The notes: a model not told the origin generated them from the sequence alone. A DNA stretch of 64,000 nucleotides from an uncultured Hyphomicrobiales bacterium (GCA_943908365.1 CALTTH010000003.1:1-64000); one strand, 5' to 3'; counted from the stretch's first letter, positions 26,821 to 36,135 are shown. Numbers and translations: made by a program.

Positions 26821-27549
26821 ATGGACACTGTGCTCCAGGATTTTTTTCAAGCTTTCGCGATCAAAAGCAGTCAATTGCGACACGCCATCAACCAAAATGA
26901 GGATGAACTGGTTCAGTTGTTTGACAGGGAGTTCCAGGCGATCGTCAACGATATTCTGGCCTACCAAGCGTCTAACCGCGAAGAGCTCTACAGACAATTC
27001 CAGTTTCTCTGCACGCTGGTTCGCGACGAAGCAGACGACCGGCTGGCGGTTGTGCGCCGAAGCGTGATGATGTCCGGGCTGATCGACCGATATTTCGGTG
27101 ATCACTTAGATTCGTCTGATGTGGATTTGTCTCCGGCAATCGCGCGACCGGCCAAGGCTCCGGCACCAGCCTTTTACGAGCAGCCGCTTTTCAACGAAGC
27201 AATCCTCGATAGTCTGGATGATCAGATCATCGTCGTCACAATCGATTATCGCTATCTTTATACCAATAATGCCTACGCAAAGTTGAAGAACCGGACGCGC
27301 TTATCGCTGATCGGTTGCCATGTGACCGAGTTCATCGGTGAAGATGAGTTTTTCCTTCAGGCAAAGCCGGCCCTCGATCGTTGCTTTGCCGGTGAGGAGA
27401 TCGGATACATTCATCAAGCGCACCGGGAAGGGCAGAGATTCGCCACCCGATGCAGGATGACGCCGCTGCGCGGACCCAAGAATCACGTCATGGGTGCCGT
27501 TGTGGTGCTAAGGAATGTCGATGAGATGGCGACACTGGAATGTGGTTGA
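26821..27549 (+). CDS. PAS-domain protein with N-terminal helical domain (second of tandem pair)
   Basis: The 242-residue protein repeats the layout of the gene before it: a helical N-terminus (FFQAFAIKSSQLRHAINQNE) and a PAS-like domain starting near residue 135 (LDDQIIVVTIDYRYLYTN). The two share short blocks over their whole length, so they arose by duplication and then diverged strongly. The start follows GGAG by nine bases. No output domain is visible. Function is unknown; stress or redox sensing is possible but not supported directly. Confidence 0.78.
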   Translation: MDTVLQDFFQAFAIKSSQLRHAINQNEDELVQLFDREFQAIVNDILAYQASNREELYRQFQFLCTLVRDEADDRLAVVRRSVMMSGLIDRYFGDHLDSSDVDLSPAIARPAKAPAPAFYEQPLFNEAILDSLDDQIIVVTIDYRYLYTNNAYAKLKNRTRLSLIGCHVTEFIGEDEFFLQAKPALDRCFAGEEIGYIHQAHREGQRFATRCRMTPLRGPKNHVMGAVVVLRNVDEMATLECG

Positions 27550-27582
27550 GAGAGGGCCTTGAGCTCTCGCTTTGCGTCGTGT

Positions 27583-28386
27583 TTACACGCCGCTGAGCTT
27601 ACCGATGATCCAACCGAGCGAGTAGGGCGCACTCGTATCCAGAATGAGCCTGGCCGCCATGGCAAGGCAGGATATCACCAGCAGCGGGCGAATGATCTTT
27701 GCACCATTCCTCATAGCCAGTCTGGACCCGATCTGGGCTCCCAGGAACTGTCCAAAACCCATGACCAGCCCGAGCTTCCAAAGAATCGCACCATTGAGCG
27801 TGAACACTAGGAAGCCACCGAAATTCGAACCCAGGTTCAATAGCTTCGTATGCGCAGTCGCCTTCAGCATGCCGAAGCCGGCAAGCGCAACGAATGACAG
27901 CATATAGAAGGAACCGGCTCCCGGACCGAAAATGCCATCGTAAAAACCGATCAATGGAACCACCGTCAGACCGAAGACGAACGGCGTGATACGACGGTGG
28001 CTGTCAATGTCGCTGAGGTTGGGCTTGAAGGCGAAGTAGATGGCGATGGCGACGAGCAGGAACGGCATGATTGCCCTCAAAACGTCGGCCGGAACAAAGG
28101 ACGCGGTAAATGCTCCAGCCATCCCCCCGAGCAGGGCCATCAGCGCCATCGGAAATTGTTCTCTGAGATTGACGTGGCCTTTACGCGCATAGGCAATGGT
28201 TGCCGAAGCGGAGCCGAACTGAGCCTGCAGCTTATTGGTCCCTAGCGCCTCCAGCGGCGGTATGCCCATGATCAGCATGGCCGGCAGCACGATCAATCCT
28301 CCGCCGCCAGCGATAGAATCGACGAAGCCGGCGAAGACGGCAACAAAAAACAGTATGATGAAAAGCTGGAGAGCGACGTCTTGCAC
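27583..28386 (-). CDS. TSUP (TauE/SafE) family membrane permease
   Basis: The product is an eight-helix membrane protein with the TSUP repeat signature: GFVDSIAGGGGLIVLPAML in the first half and GFYDGIFGPGAGSFYML in the second. Members export sulfite, sulfoacetate or other organosulfur compounds; the substrate here is unknown. The start is uncertain: I use GTG at 28386, which gives the usual N-terminus, but a TTG at 28446 in frame is possible and no clear ribosome site marks either. It converges with the second PAS gene. Confidence 0.87.
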   Translation of the reverse strand: MQDVALQLFIILFFVAVFAGFVDSIAGGGGLIVLPAMLIMGIPPLEALGTNKLQAQFGSASATIAYARKGHVNLREQFPMALMALLGGMAGAFTASFVPADVLRAIMPFLLVAIAIYFAFKPNLSDIDSHRRITPFVFGLTVVPLIGFYDGIFGPGAGSFYMLSFVALAGFGMLKATAHTKLLNLGSNFGGFLVFTLNGAILWKLGLVMGFGQFLGAQIGSRLAMRNGAKIIRPLLVISCLAMAARLILDTSAPYSLGWIIGKLSGV

Positions 28387-28466
28387 TGGGGAGGAATCCG
28401 GAGGGTTTTGCTGGCCGCTTGTGGCACCGAATGCCTTGCCCCGCAACCGCTTTTGCAGGCAAGGCT

Positions 28467-28524
28467 ACAGCATCGGCCCGAAAATCCGACTCGATTTTCG
28501 GAAAGCAAGATGCCTAGATTCAAA
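28467..28524 (-). repeat. Dispersed palindromic repeat, copy 1
   Basis: This 58-base element reappears in opposite orientation at 56804-56862 with a few substitutions and one indel. Its core is an imperfect palindrome in which CCGAAAATC pairs with GATTTTCGG. Such short intergenic repeats are common in Rhizobiaceae. It lies between divergent genes next to the 28529 hairpin, and the two may form one mosaic element. Confidence 0.7.
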
Positions 28525-28528
28525 AGGT

Positions 28529-28564
28529 AAAGCGCTGTGCGTCCGATGGGACGCACAGCGCTTT
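28529..28564. repeat. 16-bp perfect inverted repeat (hairpin) in a divergent intergenic region
   Basis: AAAGCGCTGTGCGTCC and its exact complement are separated by GATG. The gene starts on both sides face away from it, so it is not placed to end transcription of either; it is more likely part of an interspersed repeat, although it could work as a terminator or RNA stability hairpin. Confidence 0.7.
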
Positions 28565-28661
28565 ATTGGTCGGATGGAAAAGATTGCGCAGCGCGCACAG
28601 GAAGCTATTGTGCGCCGAACGCTACCGCGAAGCATGCAGCCCTATTTGAATGAGGACACAT

Positions 28662-29621
28662 ATGCATAAAGTAATTTTCGACACGGATCCGGGTATTGAC
28701 GATGCAATGGCGCTACTTTTTCTGCATCGCCACCCTGATATCGATCTTATCGGGGTCACGACCGTTTTCGGCAATGCGCCGATCGAGATTACGACTCGCA
28801 ATGCGCAGTTTCTCAAACAACAATGGATGATCGATGCGCCCGTAGCACAGGGCGCCGGAAAGACGTTTGACCCCTCGCGCCCCGACGGACACTTCCCCAC
28901 CTTCATCCACGGCGATGATGGACTTGGCAATATCGGCGTGCCTGAAACGGTCGATGTGCCGCTCGATCCGCGCGCGGCGCATCATTTCATCATCGACACG
29001 GTCAAGGCCAATCCCGGTGAAGTGACTCTGATTGCGGTCGGCCGCATGACCAATCTGGCGCTCGCCCTGAAGACCGATCCCGATTTTGCTACTCTGGTGA
29101 AAGAGGTTATCATCATGGGGGGCGCCTTTGACATCAATGGCAATGTCAGCCCTGCGGCAGAGGCAAATATTCACGGTGATCCGGAGGCGGCTGATCTCGT
29201 CTTCACCGCAGCTTGGCCGGTCACCGTCATAGGCCTGGACGTCACGACGAAAACCGTGATGACCTCCGGTTTCCTGGCGGACATGGTCAAGGAGAATGGC
29301 GCTGCTGTGCAGCTTCTGTCGGACCTCTCGCAGTTCTATATCAACTTCTACAATATGCGCACCGGCGACGGCATGGTGGTTCACGATTCCTGTGCCTGCG
29401 TCTATCTGACGAATCCTGAATTGTTCGAAACACGAAGCGGCGCAATTCGTGTTGTGTGTGGCGGTCTTGCAGACGGGCAGACCATCCAGAAGCCGGACGG
29501 CGTCACCTTCCCACCGGGCAAATGGGACGGTTATCCAAGCCAGAAAGTCTGCACCAGGATCGAGCCGGATCGTGTGCTGTCGGTCATTCGCTCTGCAATT
29601 GTGCGGGGTGAACGTGGCTGA
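28662..29621 (+). CDS. Inosine/uridine-preferring nucleoside hydrolase family protein
   Basis: The 319-residue enzyme cleaves the N-glycosidic bond of ribonucleosides to base and ribose. The calcium-binding motif DTDPGIDDA is at residues 6-14; EVTLIAVGRMTNLALAL and the late HDSCACVYL (Asp) complete the site. I chose the ATG at 28662 because GAGGA lies five bases upstream. It is monocistronic here; a BMP-type nucleoside uptake system occurs 12 kb downstream and could feed the same salvage pathway. Confidence 0.92.
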   Translation: MHKVIFDTDPGIDDAMALLFLHRHPDIDLIGVTTVFGNAPIEITTRNAQFLKQQWMIDAPVAQGAGKTFDPSRPDGHFPTFIHGDDGLGNIGVPETVDVPLDPRAAHHFIIDTVKANPGEVTLIAVGRMTNLALALKTDPDFATLVKEVIIMGGAFDINGNVSPAAEANIHGDPEAADLVFTAAWPVTVIGLDVTTKTVMTSGFLADMVKENGAAVQLLSDLSQFYINFYNMRTGDGMVVHDSCACVYLTNPELFETRSGAIRVVCGGLADGQTIQKPDGVTFPPGKWDGYPSQKVCTRIEPDRVLSVIRSAIVRGERG

Positions 29622-29911
29622 TTGAATTGAGCTGCCGTTCGCGCGGCGGCTTTGCCTTGCATTTTATCAGAATCTGGCGTTATGCAGGCACAACTGGCGC
29701 AAGCCGCGTTCTGCGCCAAACTCGTCACGACAAATGTTTCGGCGAAGTACGGTGATCGCGTGACGTTTCGGGAAAACCAATTCGTGTTTTCCGGCGCTTG
29801 CGCTACAATAAACAGCACAGGTCCGATTTGTTCGTGTCGGCTTATGTTTCAAATCAAAAAACGAACGCTACTATGGGCCGGACGATCCGGTCCATTTCCA
29901 TGAGGAAAGAG

Positions 29912-31132
29912 ATGGAAGAGTTTCACAAGGTCAAGCGTCTGCCGCAATACGTCTTCGAACAGGTCAACCGTTTGAAAGCGAGCGCGCGAGCGGGTGGCGC
30001 GGATATCATTGACCTTGGCATGGGCAATCCAGATCTGCCGACACCCAAGGCAATCGTCGACAAGCTTTGCGAAGTCGTCCAGGACCCACGCACGCATCGT
30101 TACTCCTCCTCCAAGGGCATCCCAGGCCTTCGCCGCGCCCAGGCCGCCTATTATGCGCGCCGTTTTGGCGTGAAGCTGAACCCGGATACACAGGTGGTTG
30201 CCACGCTCGGTTCAAAGGAAGGCTTCGCCAATATGGCGCAGGCAATCACCGCGCCAGGCGACGTGATCCTGTGTCCGAACCCGACCTATCCGATCCATGC
30301 CTTCGGCTTCCTGATGGCAGGCGGCGTCATTCGTTCGATGAATGTCGAGCCGGATGAAACCTTCTTCGGCCCGCTTGAGCGCGCCGTGCGCCATTCGATC
30401 CCCAAGCCGCTGGCACTGATCATCAACTACCCATCCAACCCGACGGCGCATGTGGCGTCTCTGGATTTCTACAAGGACGTGATCGCTTTTGCGAAGAAGC
30501 ACGACCTGATCGTGCTGTCCGACCTTGCCTATTCGGAAATCTATTTCGATGAAAAGAACCCGCCGCCATCGGTCCTTGAAGTGCCGGGTGCCATGGATGT
30601 ATCGGTGGAATTCACCTCCATGTCGAAGACCTTCTCCATGCCCGGCTGGCGCATGGGCTTTGCCGTCGGCAACGAACGTTTGATCGCTGCATTGACACGC
30701 GTAAAGTCCTATCTCGATTACGGCGCATTTACGCCGATCCAGGTTGCTGCCACGCACGCTCTGAACGGCGATGGCTCTGATATTGCAGAAGTGCGCAATG
30801 TCTATCGCCGCCGTCGCGACGTCATGGTCGATACATTCGGCAAGGCCGGCTTCGAAGTTCCGCCTCCGGCCGCCACCATGTTCGCCTGGGCGAAAATCCC
30901 GGAGAAATTCCGTCATCTCGGTTCGCTTGAATTTTCCAAGCTGTTGATCGAGAAGGCCGACATTGCGGTTGCTCCGGGTGTCGGCTTCGGCGAGATGGGT
31001 GACGATTACGTTCGCCTCGCGCTCGTCGAGAACGAGCACAGAATTCGTCAGGCCGCGCGCAATCTCAAGCGCTTCCTGTCGACTGCGGACGATACGTTGC
31101 ACAACGTCGTCTCGCTCAACGCCCACAGATAA
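29912..31132 (+). CDS. alaC: AlaC-like pyridoxal phosphate aminotransferase
   Basis: The 406-residue class I/II aminotransferase has YSSSKGIPGLRRAQA, NYPSNPTAH, the SDLAYSEIYFD motif and the PLP lysine in SMSKTFSMPGWRMGF. It matches the AlaC/YfdZ group, often annotated as an LL-diaminopimelate-aminotransferase-like enzyme, which makes alanine from pyruvate and glutamate. The ATG at 29912 follows GAGGAAAGAG. The gene precedes hom, but a strong hairpin lies between them. About 290 bases upstream (29622-29911) hold no credible gene. Confidence 0.88.
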   Translation: MEEFHKVKRLPQYVFEQVNRLKASARAGGADIIDLGMGNPDLPTPKAIVDKLCEVVQDPRTHRYSSSKGIPGLRRAQAAYYARRFGVKLNPDTQVVATLGSKEGFANMAQAITAPGDVILCPNPTYPIHAFGFLMAGGVIRSMNVEPDETFFGPLERAVRHSIPKPLALIINYPSNPTAHVASLDFYKDVIAFAKKHDLIVLSDLAYSEIYFDEKNPPPSVLEVPGAMDVSVEFTSMSKTFSMPGWRMGFAVGNERLIAALTRVKSYLDYGAFTPIQVAATHALNGDGSDIAEVRNVYRRRRDVMVDTFGKAGFEVPPPAATMFAWAKIPEKFRHLGSLEFSKLLIEKADIAVAPGVGFGEMGDDYVRLALVENEHRIRQAARNLKRFLSTADDTLHNVVSLNAHR

Positions 31133-31144
31133 GGGCAACCCGCC

Positions 31145-31172
31145 AAGGTGGCCGGTTCCGGCCACCTCTTTC
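31145..31172 (+). terminator. Hairpin between alaC and hom
   Basis: AGGTGGCCGG (31146) pairs with CCGGCCACCT (31158) across a two-base loop, followed by CTTTCATT. The stem is strong but the T-run is short, so it could act as a terminator or as an attenuator between the two genes. Confidence 0.6.
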
Positions 31173-31197
31173 ATTAAAGCAAATCAGGAATATACCC

Positions 31198-32508
31198 ATG
31201 GCAGATTCATTGAGAATCGGCATAGCGGGACTCGGCACTGTCGGCTCTTCGCTCGTGCGCATCCTCCAGCAGAGAAGCAACGAACTTGCGATTACCTGCG
31301 GACGCGCAATTGAGATTATTGCTGTTTCCGCGCGCGACCGCTCGCGCGATCGCGGCATTGATATCTCGGGTATTACCTGGTTTGATACGCCGGAAGAGAT
31401 GGCCGAGAAGGCCGACATCGATGTCTTCGTCGAGCTGGTCGGTGGCGCCTCAGGTGCTGCGGAAAAAGCCGTTCGGACAGCGCTTTCGCGCGGTCTACAT
31501 GTGGTGACAGCCAACAAAGCGCTGCTGGCCAAGCATGGTGTAGAACTGGCAAAGATGGCCGAAGAAAAGGGCGCTCTGCTCAACTTCGAAGCGGCTGTCG
31601 CCGGCGGGATCCCCATCATCAAGGCGCTGCGTGAATCCCTGACCGGCAACCACGTGTCGCGCATCTACGGTATCATGAACGGCACCTGCAACTACATCCT
31701 GACTAAGATGGAGAAGGAAGGGCTGTCTTTCGAAGTCTGCCTGAAGGAAGCGCAGCGGCTTGGCTACGCGGAGGCGGACCCGGCTTTCGATATCGAGGGC
31801 AACGACACGGCGCATAAGCTTGCGATCCTGACGACGCTCGCCTTCGGCTCCAAGATCGCCGCCGATGATATCTATCTCGAAGGCATCACCAATATCTCCA
31901 TCGAGGATATTCAGGCAGCCGCCGATCTCGGCTATCGCATCAAGCTTCTCGGTGTGGCGCAATTGACCGAATCTGGCATCGAGCAGCGCGTCCACCCGAC
32001 CATGGTGCCGCTCGATTCCGTCATCGCTCAGGTCGATGGCGTCACCAATGCAGTCGCAGTGGAATCCGATATTCTGGGTGAATTGCTGATGGTTGGTCCA
32101 GGTGCTGGCGGTAATGCGACGGCGTCCGCGGTGCTGGGTGATGTCGCCGATATCGCCAAGAGCCGCCCAGGTGCTCAGCAGGTGCCGGTTCTCGGTCGAC
32201 CAGCCAAGTCACTGACGGATTATCGCCGTGCCAAGATGAAGAGCCACGAAGGCGGCTACTTCATCCGTCTGACGGTCAAGGACAAGGCTGGCGTATTTGC
32301 TTCCATCGCGACCCGCATGGCGGAAAACAATATCTCGCTCGAATCGATCGTTCAGCGCTCTCAGGTGCCGATGGAGGAGGGCGCTCAGACCATCATCCTC
32401 GTCACCCACGCCACCATGGAAGATGCGATCCGCAAGGCGGTCAAAGCGATCAAGAGCGAAAAGTATCTGGTTAGCGAACCACAGGTGATCCGTATCGAGC
32501 GCACGTGA
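31198..32508 (+). CDS. hom: Homoserine dehydrogenase
   Basis: The 436-residue enzyme reduces aspartate semialdehyde to homoserine, the branch to threonine and methionine. The N-terminal NAD(P) motif is GIAGLGTVGSSL, and the catalytic region includes NFEAAVAGGIPIIKAL, IMNGTCNYIL and EGNDTAHKLAIL. A C-terminal ACT domain (about 350-430, KDKAGVFASIATRMAENN) suggests allosteric control by threonine. The length is normal for the monofunctional form. It is followed by a clear terminator. Confidence 0.95.
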   Translation: MADSLRIGIAGLGTVGSSLVRILQQRSNELAITCGRAIEIIAVSARDRSRDRGIDISGITWFDTPEEMAEKADIDVFVELVGGASGAAEKAVRTALSRGLHVVTANKALLAKHGVELAKMAEEKGALLNFEAAVAGGIPIIKALRESLTGNHVSRIYGIMNGTCNYILTKMEKEGLSFEVCLKEAQRLGYAEADPAFDIEGNDTAHKLAILTTLAFGSKIAADDIYLEGITNISIEDIQAAADLGYRIKLLGVAQLTESGIEQRVHPTMVPLDSVIAQVDGVTNAVAVESDILGELLMVGPGAGGNATASAVLGDVADIAKSRPGAQQVPVLGRPAKSLTDYRRAKMKSHEGGYFIRLTVKDKAGVFASIATRMAENNISLESIVQRSQVPMEEGAQTIILVTHATMEDAIRKAVKAIKSEKYLVSEPQVIRIERT

Positions 32509-32540
32509 GGCCTAGCGCCTGGCTTCGCTGAAGCATGGCG

Positions 32541-32565
32541 CGCAAAAGTGTTCACCGGTTTTGCG
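32541..32565. repeat. Short rhizobial intergenic palindrome
   Basis: CGCAAAA and TTTTGCG flank an 11-base core. The sequence resembles a short palindrome often found between rhizobial genes. Only one copy is seen here, so the assignment rests on memory of the pattern. Confidence 0.4.
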
Positions 32566-32640
32566 ATAAAGCGTAATGAGCGAATCTGAAAGATCGTGAC
32601 ACACTTTAAGGCTGTGCCAGTGATACAGACATTTTGATAG

Positions 32641-32675
32641 AAAGCCCGGAGGCGTATGCTCCCCGGGCTTTTTCT
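32641..32675 (+). terminator. Rho-independent terminator downstream of hom
   Basis: AAAGCCCGG (32641) pairs with CCGGGCTTT (32663), followed by TTT, about 130 bases after the hom stop. The stretch between hom and 32816 otherwise holds only the short palindrome at 32541. Confidence 0.85.
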
Positions 32676-32815
32676 ATTTCATACACGTTGCTTAGGAGAG
32701 TGAGAAAAGTAGCGCACGCCTGCGCCCCTGCCGCTCGGCTGTGAAGATGTCGACCGAAAAAGATCTTGGCAAAATTTGATCGCCAAGATCGATTCAGGTC
32801 AGCGTCGCCGTCCGC

Positions 32816-33049
32816 TTACGACGCGTAGGCTGGAGTGCGATAGCTTGGGTCCGAGGCAATCGCGTATGTCGCGCGGCTGGCGTCTGCCTCATCATCCGAA
32901 GCAATGCTCTGGTTTGCGACACGACCCTGGGAGAGGGTTCCTCCCTCGATCAGCGCCATCTGAATGAGATAGGTTAGAAACGTGCTCTCCTTTGGCGTGG
33001 CAAGCAAGGCTGCGCGCAAATGGTCCATCACGATATTGGTGTCACTCAT
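32816..33049 (-). CDS. Small hypothetical protein (77 residues)
   Basis: The frame opens with MSDTNIVMDHLRAALLATP, an amphipathic helical N-terminus, and ends in a serine- and alanine-rich tail. GAGG lies eight bases before the ATG. It lies 90 bases downstream of the SARP-like regulator on the same strand and could be co-transcribed with it. No domain is recognised. Confidence 0.55.
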   Translation of the reverse strand: MSDTNIVMDHLRAALLATPKESTFLTYLIQMALIEGGTLSQGRVANQSIASDDEADASRATYAIASDPSYRTPAYAS

Positions 33050-33139
33050 AGTCTGCCCTCATATGTCTTAACGCGCTAAAATTAGCGCATCATCGTGATT
33101 GCAGCGTGAATCAACTAAGGGTGTCAGGGGTATGTGAGC

Positions 33140-34729
33140 TTACACGGGAATAGTGTCGATCAATCGGATGCGCCGCATCGTGGTGACAGGATAATCGTCG
33201 TCGAGAAAGCGAGCTGGCGTAAAGTCTGGCTCAAGCAACCGCAACTGATCGATCGCTCGCTCCGCATGCGCCGTCATCCCCTTTTGAATGTAGAGGGCAA
33301 CCAGGTAGCGCAACGGTGCGCGGAAGGCGGGTCGCAGAATGAGCGCGGCCTCCGCATGGCCGATGGCTGCATCATAGTCACTGACAGCGGCGGCTGACAT
33401 GCAGCAAAAGAACTCGACGAATGCCCGATGTTCGCCACCTCCGGTCAATTCCAACGCCTTTGTTGCAGACCTGCGGCTTGCCTTCAACTTGTCGAGAACG
33501 AGTTCGGCATTGGACAGGATCGCCAGGTTGATTGGGTTGAGCGGATCAAGCTCAGCGGCCCGCTCAGCGAGCTTCAGAGATCCGCGGCTGGATCCCCCAC
33601 CCAGATATTCCAGGTGCGCACCGATACTGAGGATGCCCGGGCTGTTGCCATCCTGGCGCAATGCCTCCTGTACGAGTTCCGTGGAGGTAATTTCGTCACC
33701 CAGGAATGCCGTGCTGCGATGCTGGAATTGCGCCATGTTGCGCAGGAAAGCCCGCCAAGCGACATATTGCGGACGAGGATCGTGCTCATAGGCATAGCTC
33801 AGATGCCTGTCCGCCTCGGACAGGCTTTGACGGTCGAAGCGGAAGATGAGGTTGCGAGCGTTGCTTGCCAGAAGCGCTGCGCAGTTCGAAATGGCGAGGT
33901 CGTCTTTTCTTTCGCGCAAGGTGATGAGAATGGCCTGAACCAACGTTCCGCACCAATGATGCAACGCCTCTTGCGAGGAACTCACGAGCTTTTCAGTACG
34001 TGAAGCATAGAGCCTGCCGGTCTCCGCATGGCTGATCGTGAAGGTGATATGGCTATGCCGCCCGATCGTCGCGGTCCGGATTGAGACGGCAAGACCGCTG
34101 ACAGGCTGACGCGCGACAGCTAGTGATGCATGTGGGATATGGGGAAAGATTTGAAAGTCGTCCAAGTCATGAAGCGACGCCGTCGTCAGCGTCATCATGC
34201 GGGCGTTGATCAACTCGCTCGCCGACTGATTGTCGGAATGAAACTGAAAGAAGATGGCTGGCTTCGGCGGTGCTGATTGACGCGGCGCCTGAAAAGCGCT
34301 GACAAGGGCCTTTTCAGCAAGTGACGACCGAGTATCGCGAATCCATTCCTCGAACTCCGGATCTGGGACGTCGATATCGGCGAAGGCGTCCTGCTCGTCG
34401 CTCCAATCGCCCGGTGACTCGACAAGGCGGTAACTGACTTTGAACCGTGACGAGTCGAGCGCGACCTTTTCGCGGTCGGCCTGCAAGATGTCCTGATATG
34501 GCCCAAACGCCTTTCGAATTTCGACAAGCGTTTGACGCAGGCTGTCCGAACCCTTTTTGGCGTCGCGATCGCTCCACAACTTGTCCTGCAGCGATACTCG
34601 GCTTCGGGAGTAATGTGGTGCCGACGCCAGAAGAACAAGGAGACCGCGAGCCTTGGCCGATCGCGGACCCCGGTCGTTCCCATCCGGATCAGCGATCCGG
34701 AATCGACCAAAGACGTTTAACGACAGCAT
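33140..34729 (-). CDS. SARP/BTAD-like transcriptional regulator with TPR-like C-terminus
   Basis: The 529-residue protein starts with an OmpR-type winged-helix domain of the SARP kind (SLNVFGRFRIADPDG, then SAKARGLLVLLASAP and LWSDRDAKKGSDSLRQTLVEIRKAFG). The middle (about 190-300) resembles the region used in adenylate-cyclase-like or periplasmic peptide regulators, and the C-terminal third has helical TPR-like repeats (LDPLNPINLAILSNAELVLDK). It lacks a nucleotide-binding STAND module, so it is smaller than large SARPs. The ATG at 34729 follows GGAGG. The target genes are unknown; the c-heme protein gene lies 47 bases upstream on the same strand. Confidence 0.78.
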   Translation of the reverse strand: MLSLNVFGRFRIADPDGNDRGPRSAKARGLLVLLASAPHYSRSRVSLQDKLWSDRDAKKGSDSLRQTLVEIRKAFGPYQDILQADREKVALDSSRFKVSYRLVESPGDWSDEQDAFADIDVPDPEFEEWIRDTRSSLAEKALVSAFQAPRQSAPPKPAIFFQFHSDNQSASELINARMMTLTTASLHDLDDFQIFPHIPHASLAVARQPVSGLAVSIRTATIGRHSHITFTISHAETGRLYASRTEKLVSSSQEALHHWCGTLVQAILITLRERKDDLAISNCAALLASNARNLIFRFDRQSLSEADRHLSYAYEHDPRPQYVAWRAFLRNMAQFQHRSTAFLGDEITSTELVQEALRQDGNSPGILSIGAHLEYLGGGSSRGSLKLAERAAELDPLNPINLAILSNAELVLDKLKASRRSATKALELTGGGEHRAFVEFFCCMSAAAVSDYDAAIGHAEAALILRPAFRAPLRYLVALYIQKGMTAHAERAIDQLRLLEPDFTPARFLDDDYPVTTMRRIRLIDTIPV

Positions 34730-34776
34730 AGGCGCGCCCTCCGAAGGCAAATCACACCTATGCATATCAGGTCATA

Positions 34777-36135
34777 TTAGCGAAGGAAAAGCCTTCCCGT
34801 TGGATCCTGTTCATTTTCGTCTGGACGTGCGGTATTGGCATCGGCTGGTGCCATCAGGTGCGCGTCAGCCGGCTTGAACGGGTAGGGCGTGACATCGGTC
34901 GTCGACGCAGCGTGATCGGGGAAATCGGTTTTCACCCAGTTGCGAAATGCCGCAATTCCCTTTGAGACCTGCAGCACGTAGTCGAGCGACTGCGTGTTCG
35001 CGACTGGCGAGTTCGTTCCAATGTTGCGGAAGTAGGCGGCAATGGCCGCGTCGTCGTAAGGGTTGGCTGGCACATCAGGCAAAAGTGCTGCCGCTTGAGT
35101 CGCTTCCGGCGTATCCGGCAGCACCGCCGTGCCCCAGTCATTGGCACGCTGGTGACAGGTGATACATGCCGAGGTGGGATTATCGACAGGGCCATTTGCG
35201 CGACCGAAGAGTCCCAGGTTCTGGCGGGGAAGGGCGTAGAACATGGAGGCGACATCCGGATTGACCCAACTTTCTTTCGGCGTTGCTGCCTGCTCCAGAT
35301 AAGCCCTGGCGTTGAGCCCCGGGTCGCTACCCCAGATCAGCCCGACAGGCACTAATCGCTCATAAGGCATGTTGCCCGGCTGCATGGCGTTGTACATGAA
35401 GGTCCCAAAGAACCAGCCGTTCGGCGAGCGCTTGTCCTTGACCGAAAGGTCCAACTGGAGAAGGCGCATGGTCATTACCCCGCCATCCTTCTCCCCGGCG
35501 ACATCCCATTCTTTCGAGCCCGCAAGATAGGGAACGCTGGAGGGTGTGGCAGTGGTGAACAGCATTTTCGCAGACACCGCACCTTCCGCAAATGCAAAAT
35601 CCCGGGTCTTGGGGAAGGCGGGATCACCCCAGATCTGACCGAAGCCATAGCACGCCACATCATTATAGATGCCGACCGCGAAATTGCGCTCCCAGTCCAT
35701 TTGTAGCGCGTGAAGCTCCTTCGGCCGGGACCATCGCTCGGTCGTCATCCCACGCAGGGGCTCGCGCAACATGAAGAACCACGGCGCATCACACCACTGC
35801 TCTTCCTTATTGTCCTCGATCCGCCAATCCACATCCGGCCGCGCATTGACCTTGATGACGTAGTTGAGGACCGACTGCATATAGTCACCTGGATTCTTGA
35901 ACGGATCGACCGTCAACCACGGGAGCTTGCTGTTGTCTGGCAAGGTCTTGGGAAAATCATAATGGATCTGAAACTTGCGATCCGTCTCATGCCCCTTGAG
36001 CGGCAGGCTACTGGAACAGTCGAACTTGGCCTTGGCGGCGGCTGCAAAGCTGCTGTCTGCAGGCGCCGGACAGTCAGCCAACGCGGCGGAGGCCGGGAAG
36101 AAAAGAAGAGCGAAACTAAGGAGGCGTGCTTTCAT
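34777..36135 (-). CDS. Exported protein with a c-type heme motif
   Basis: The 452-residue product has a cleavable signal peptide (LLSFALLFFPASAALA), then a long domain with many aromatic residues, and one CITCH heme-attachment site at about residue 325. The heme region (SACITCHQRANDWG) is followed by a Pro-rich stretch and a NYPYD-like region. It should be a periplasmic mono-heme protein, matured by the cytochrome c system. The enzyme activity is not recognised. The ATG at 36135 follows GGAG. It is upstream of the SARP-like regulator gene on the same strand. Confidence 0.75.
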   Translation of the reverse strand: MKARLLSFALLFFPASAALADCPAPADSSFAAAAKAKFDCSSSLPLKGHETDRKFQIHYDFPKTLPDNSKLPWLTVDPFKNPGDYMQSVLNYVIKVNARPDVDWRIEDNKEEQWCDAPWFFMLREPLRGMTTERWSRPKELHALQMDWERNFAVGIYNDVACYGFGQIWGDPAFPKTRDFAFAEGAVSAKMLFTTATPSSVPYLAGSKEWDVAGEKDGGVMTMRLLQLDLSVKDKRSPNGWFFGTFMYNAMQPGNMPYERLVPVGLIWGSDPGLNARAYLEQAATPKESWVNPDVASMFYALPRQNLGLFGRANGPVDNPTSACITCHQRANDWGTAVLPDTPEATQAAALLPDVPANPYDDAAIAAYFRNIGTNSPVANTQSLDYVLQVSKGIAAFRNWVKTDFPDHAASTTDVTPYPFKPADAHLMAPADANTARPDENEQDPTGRLFLR

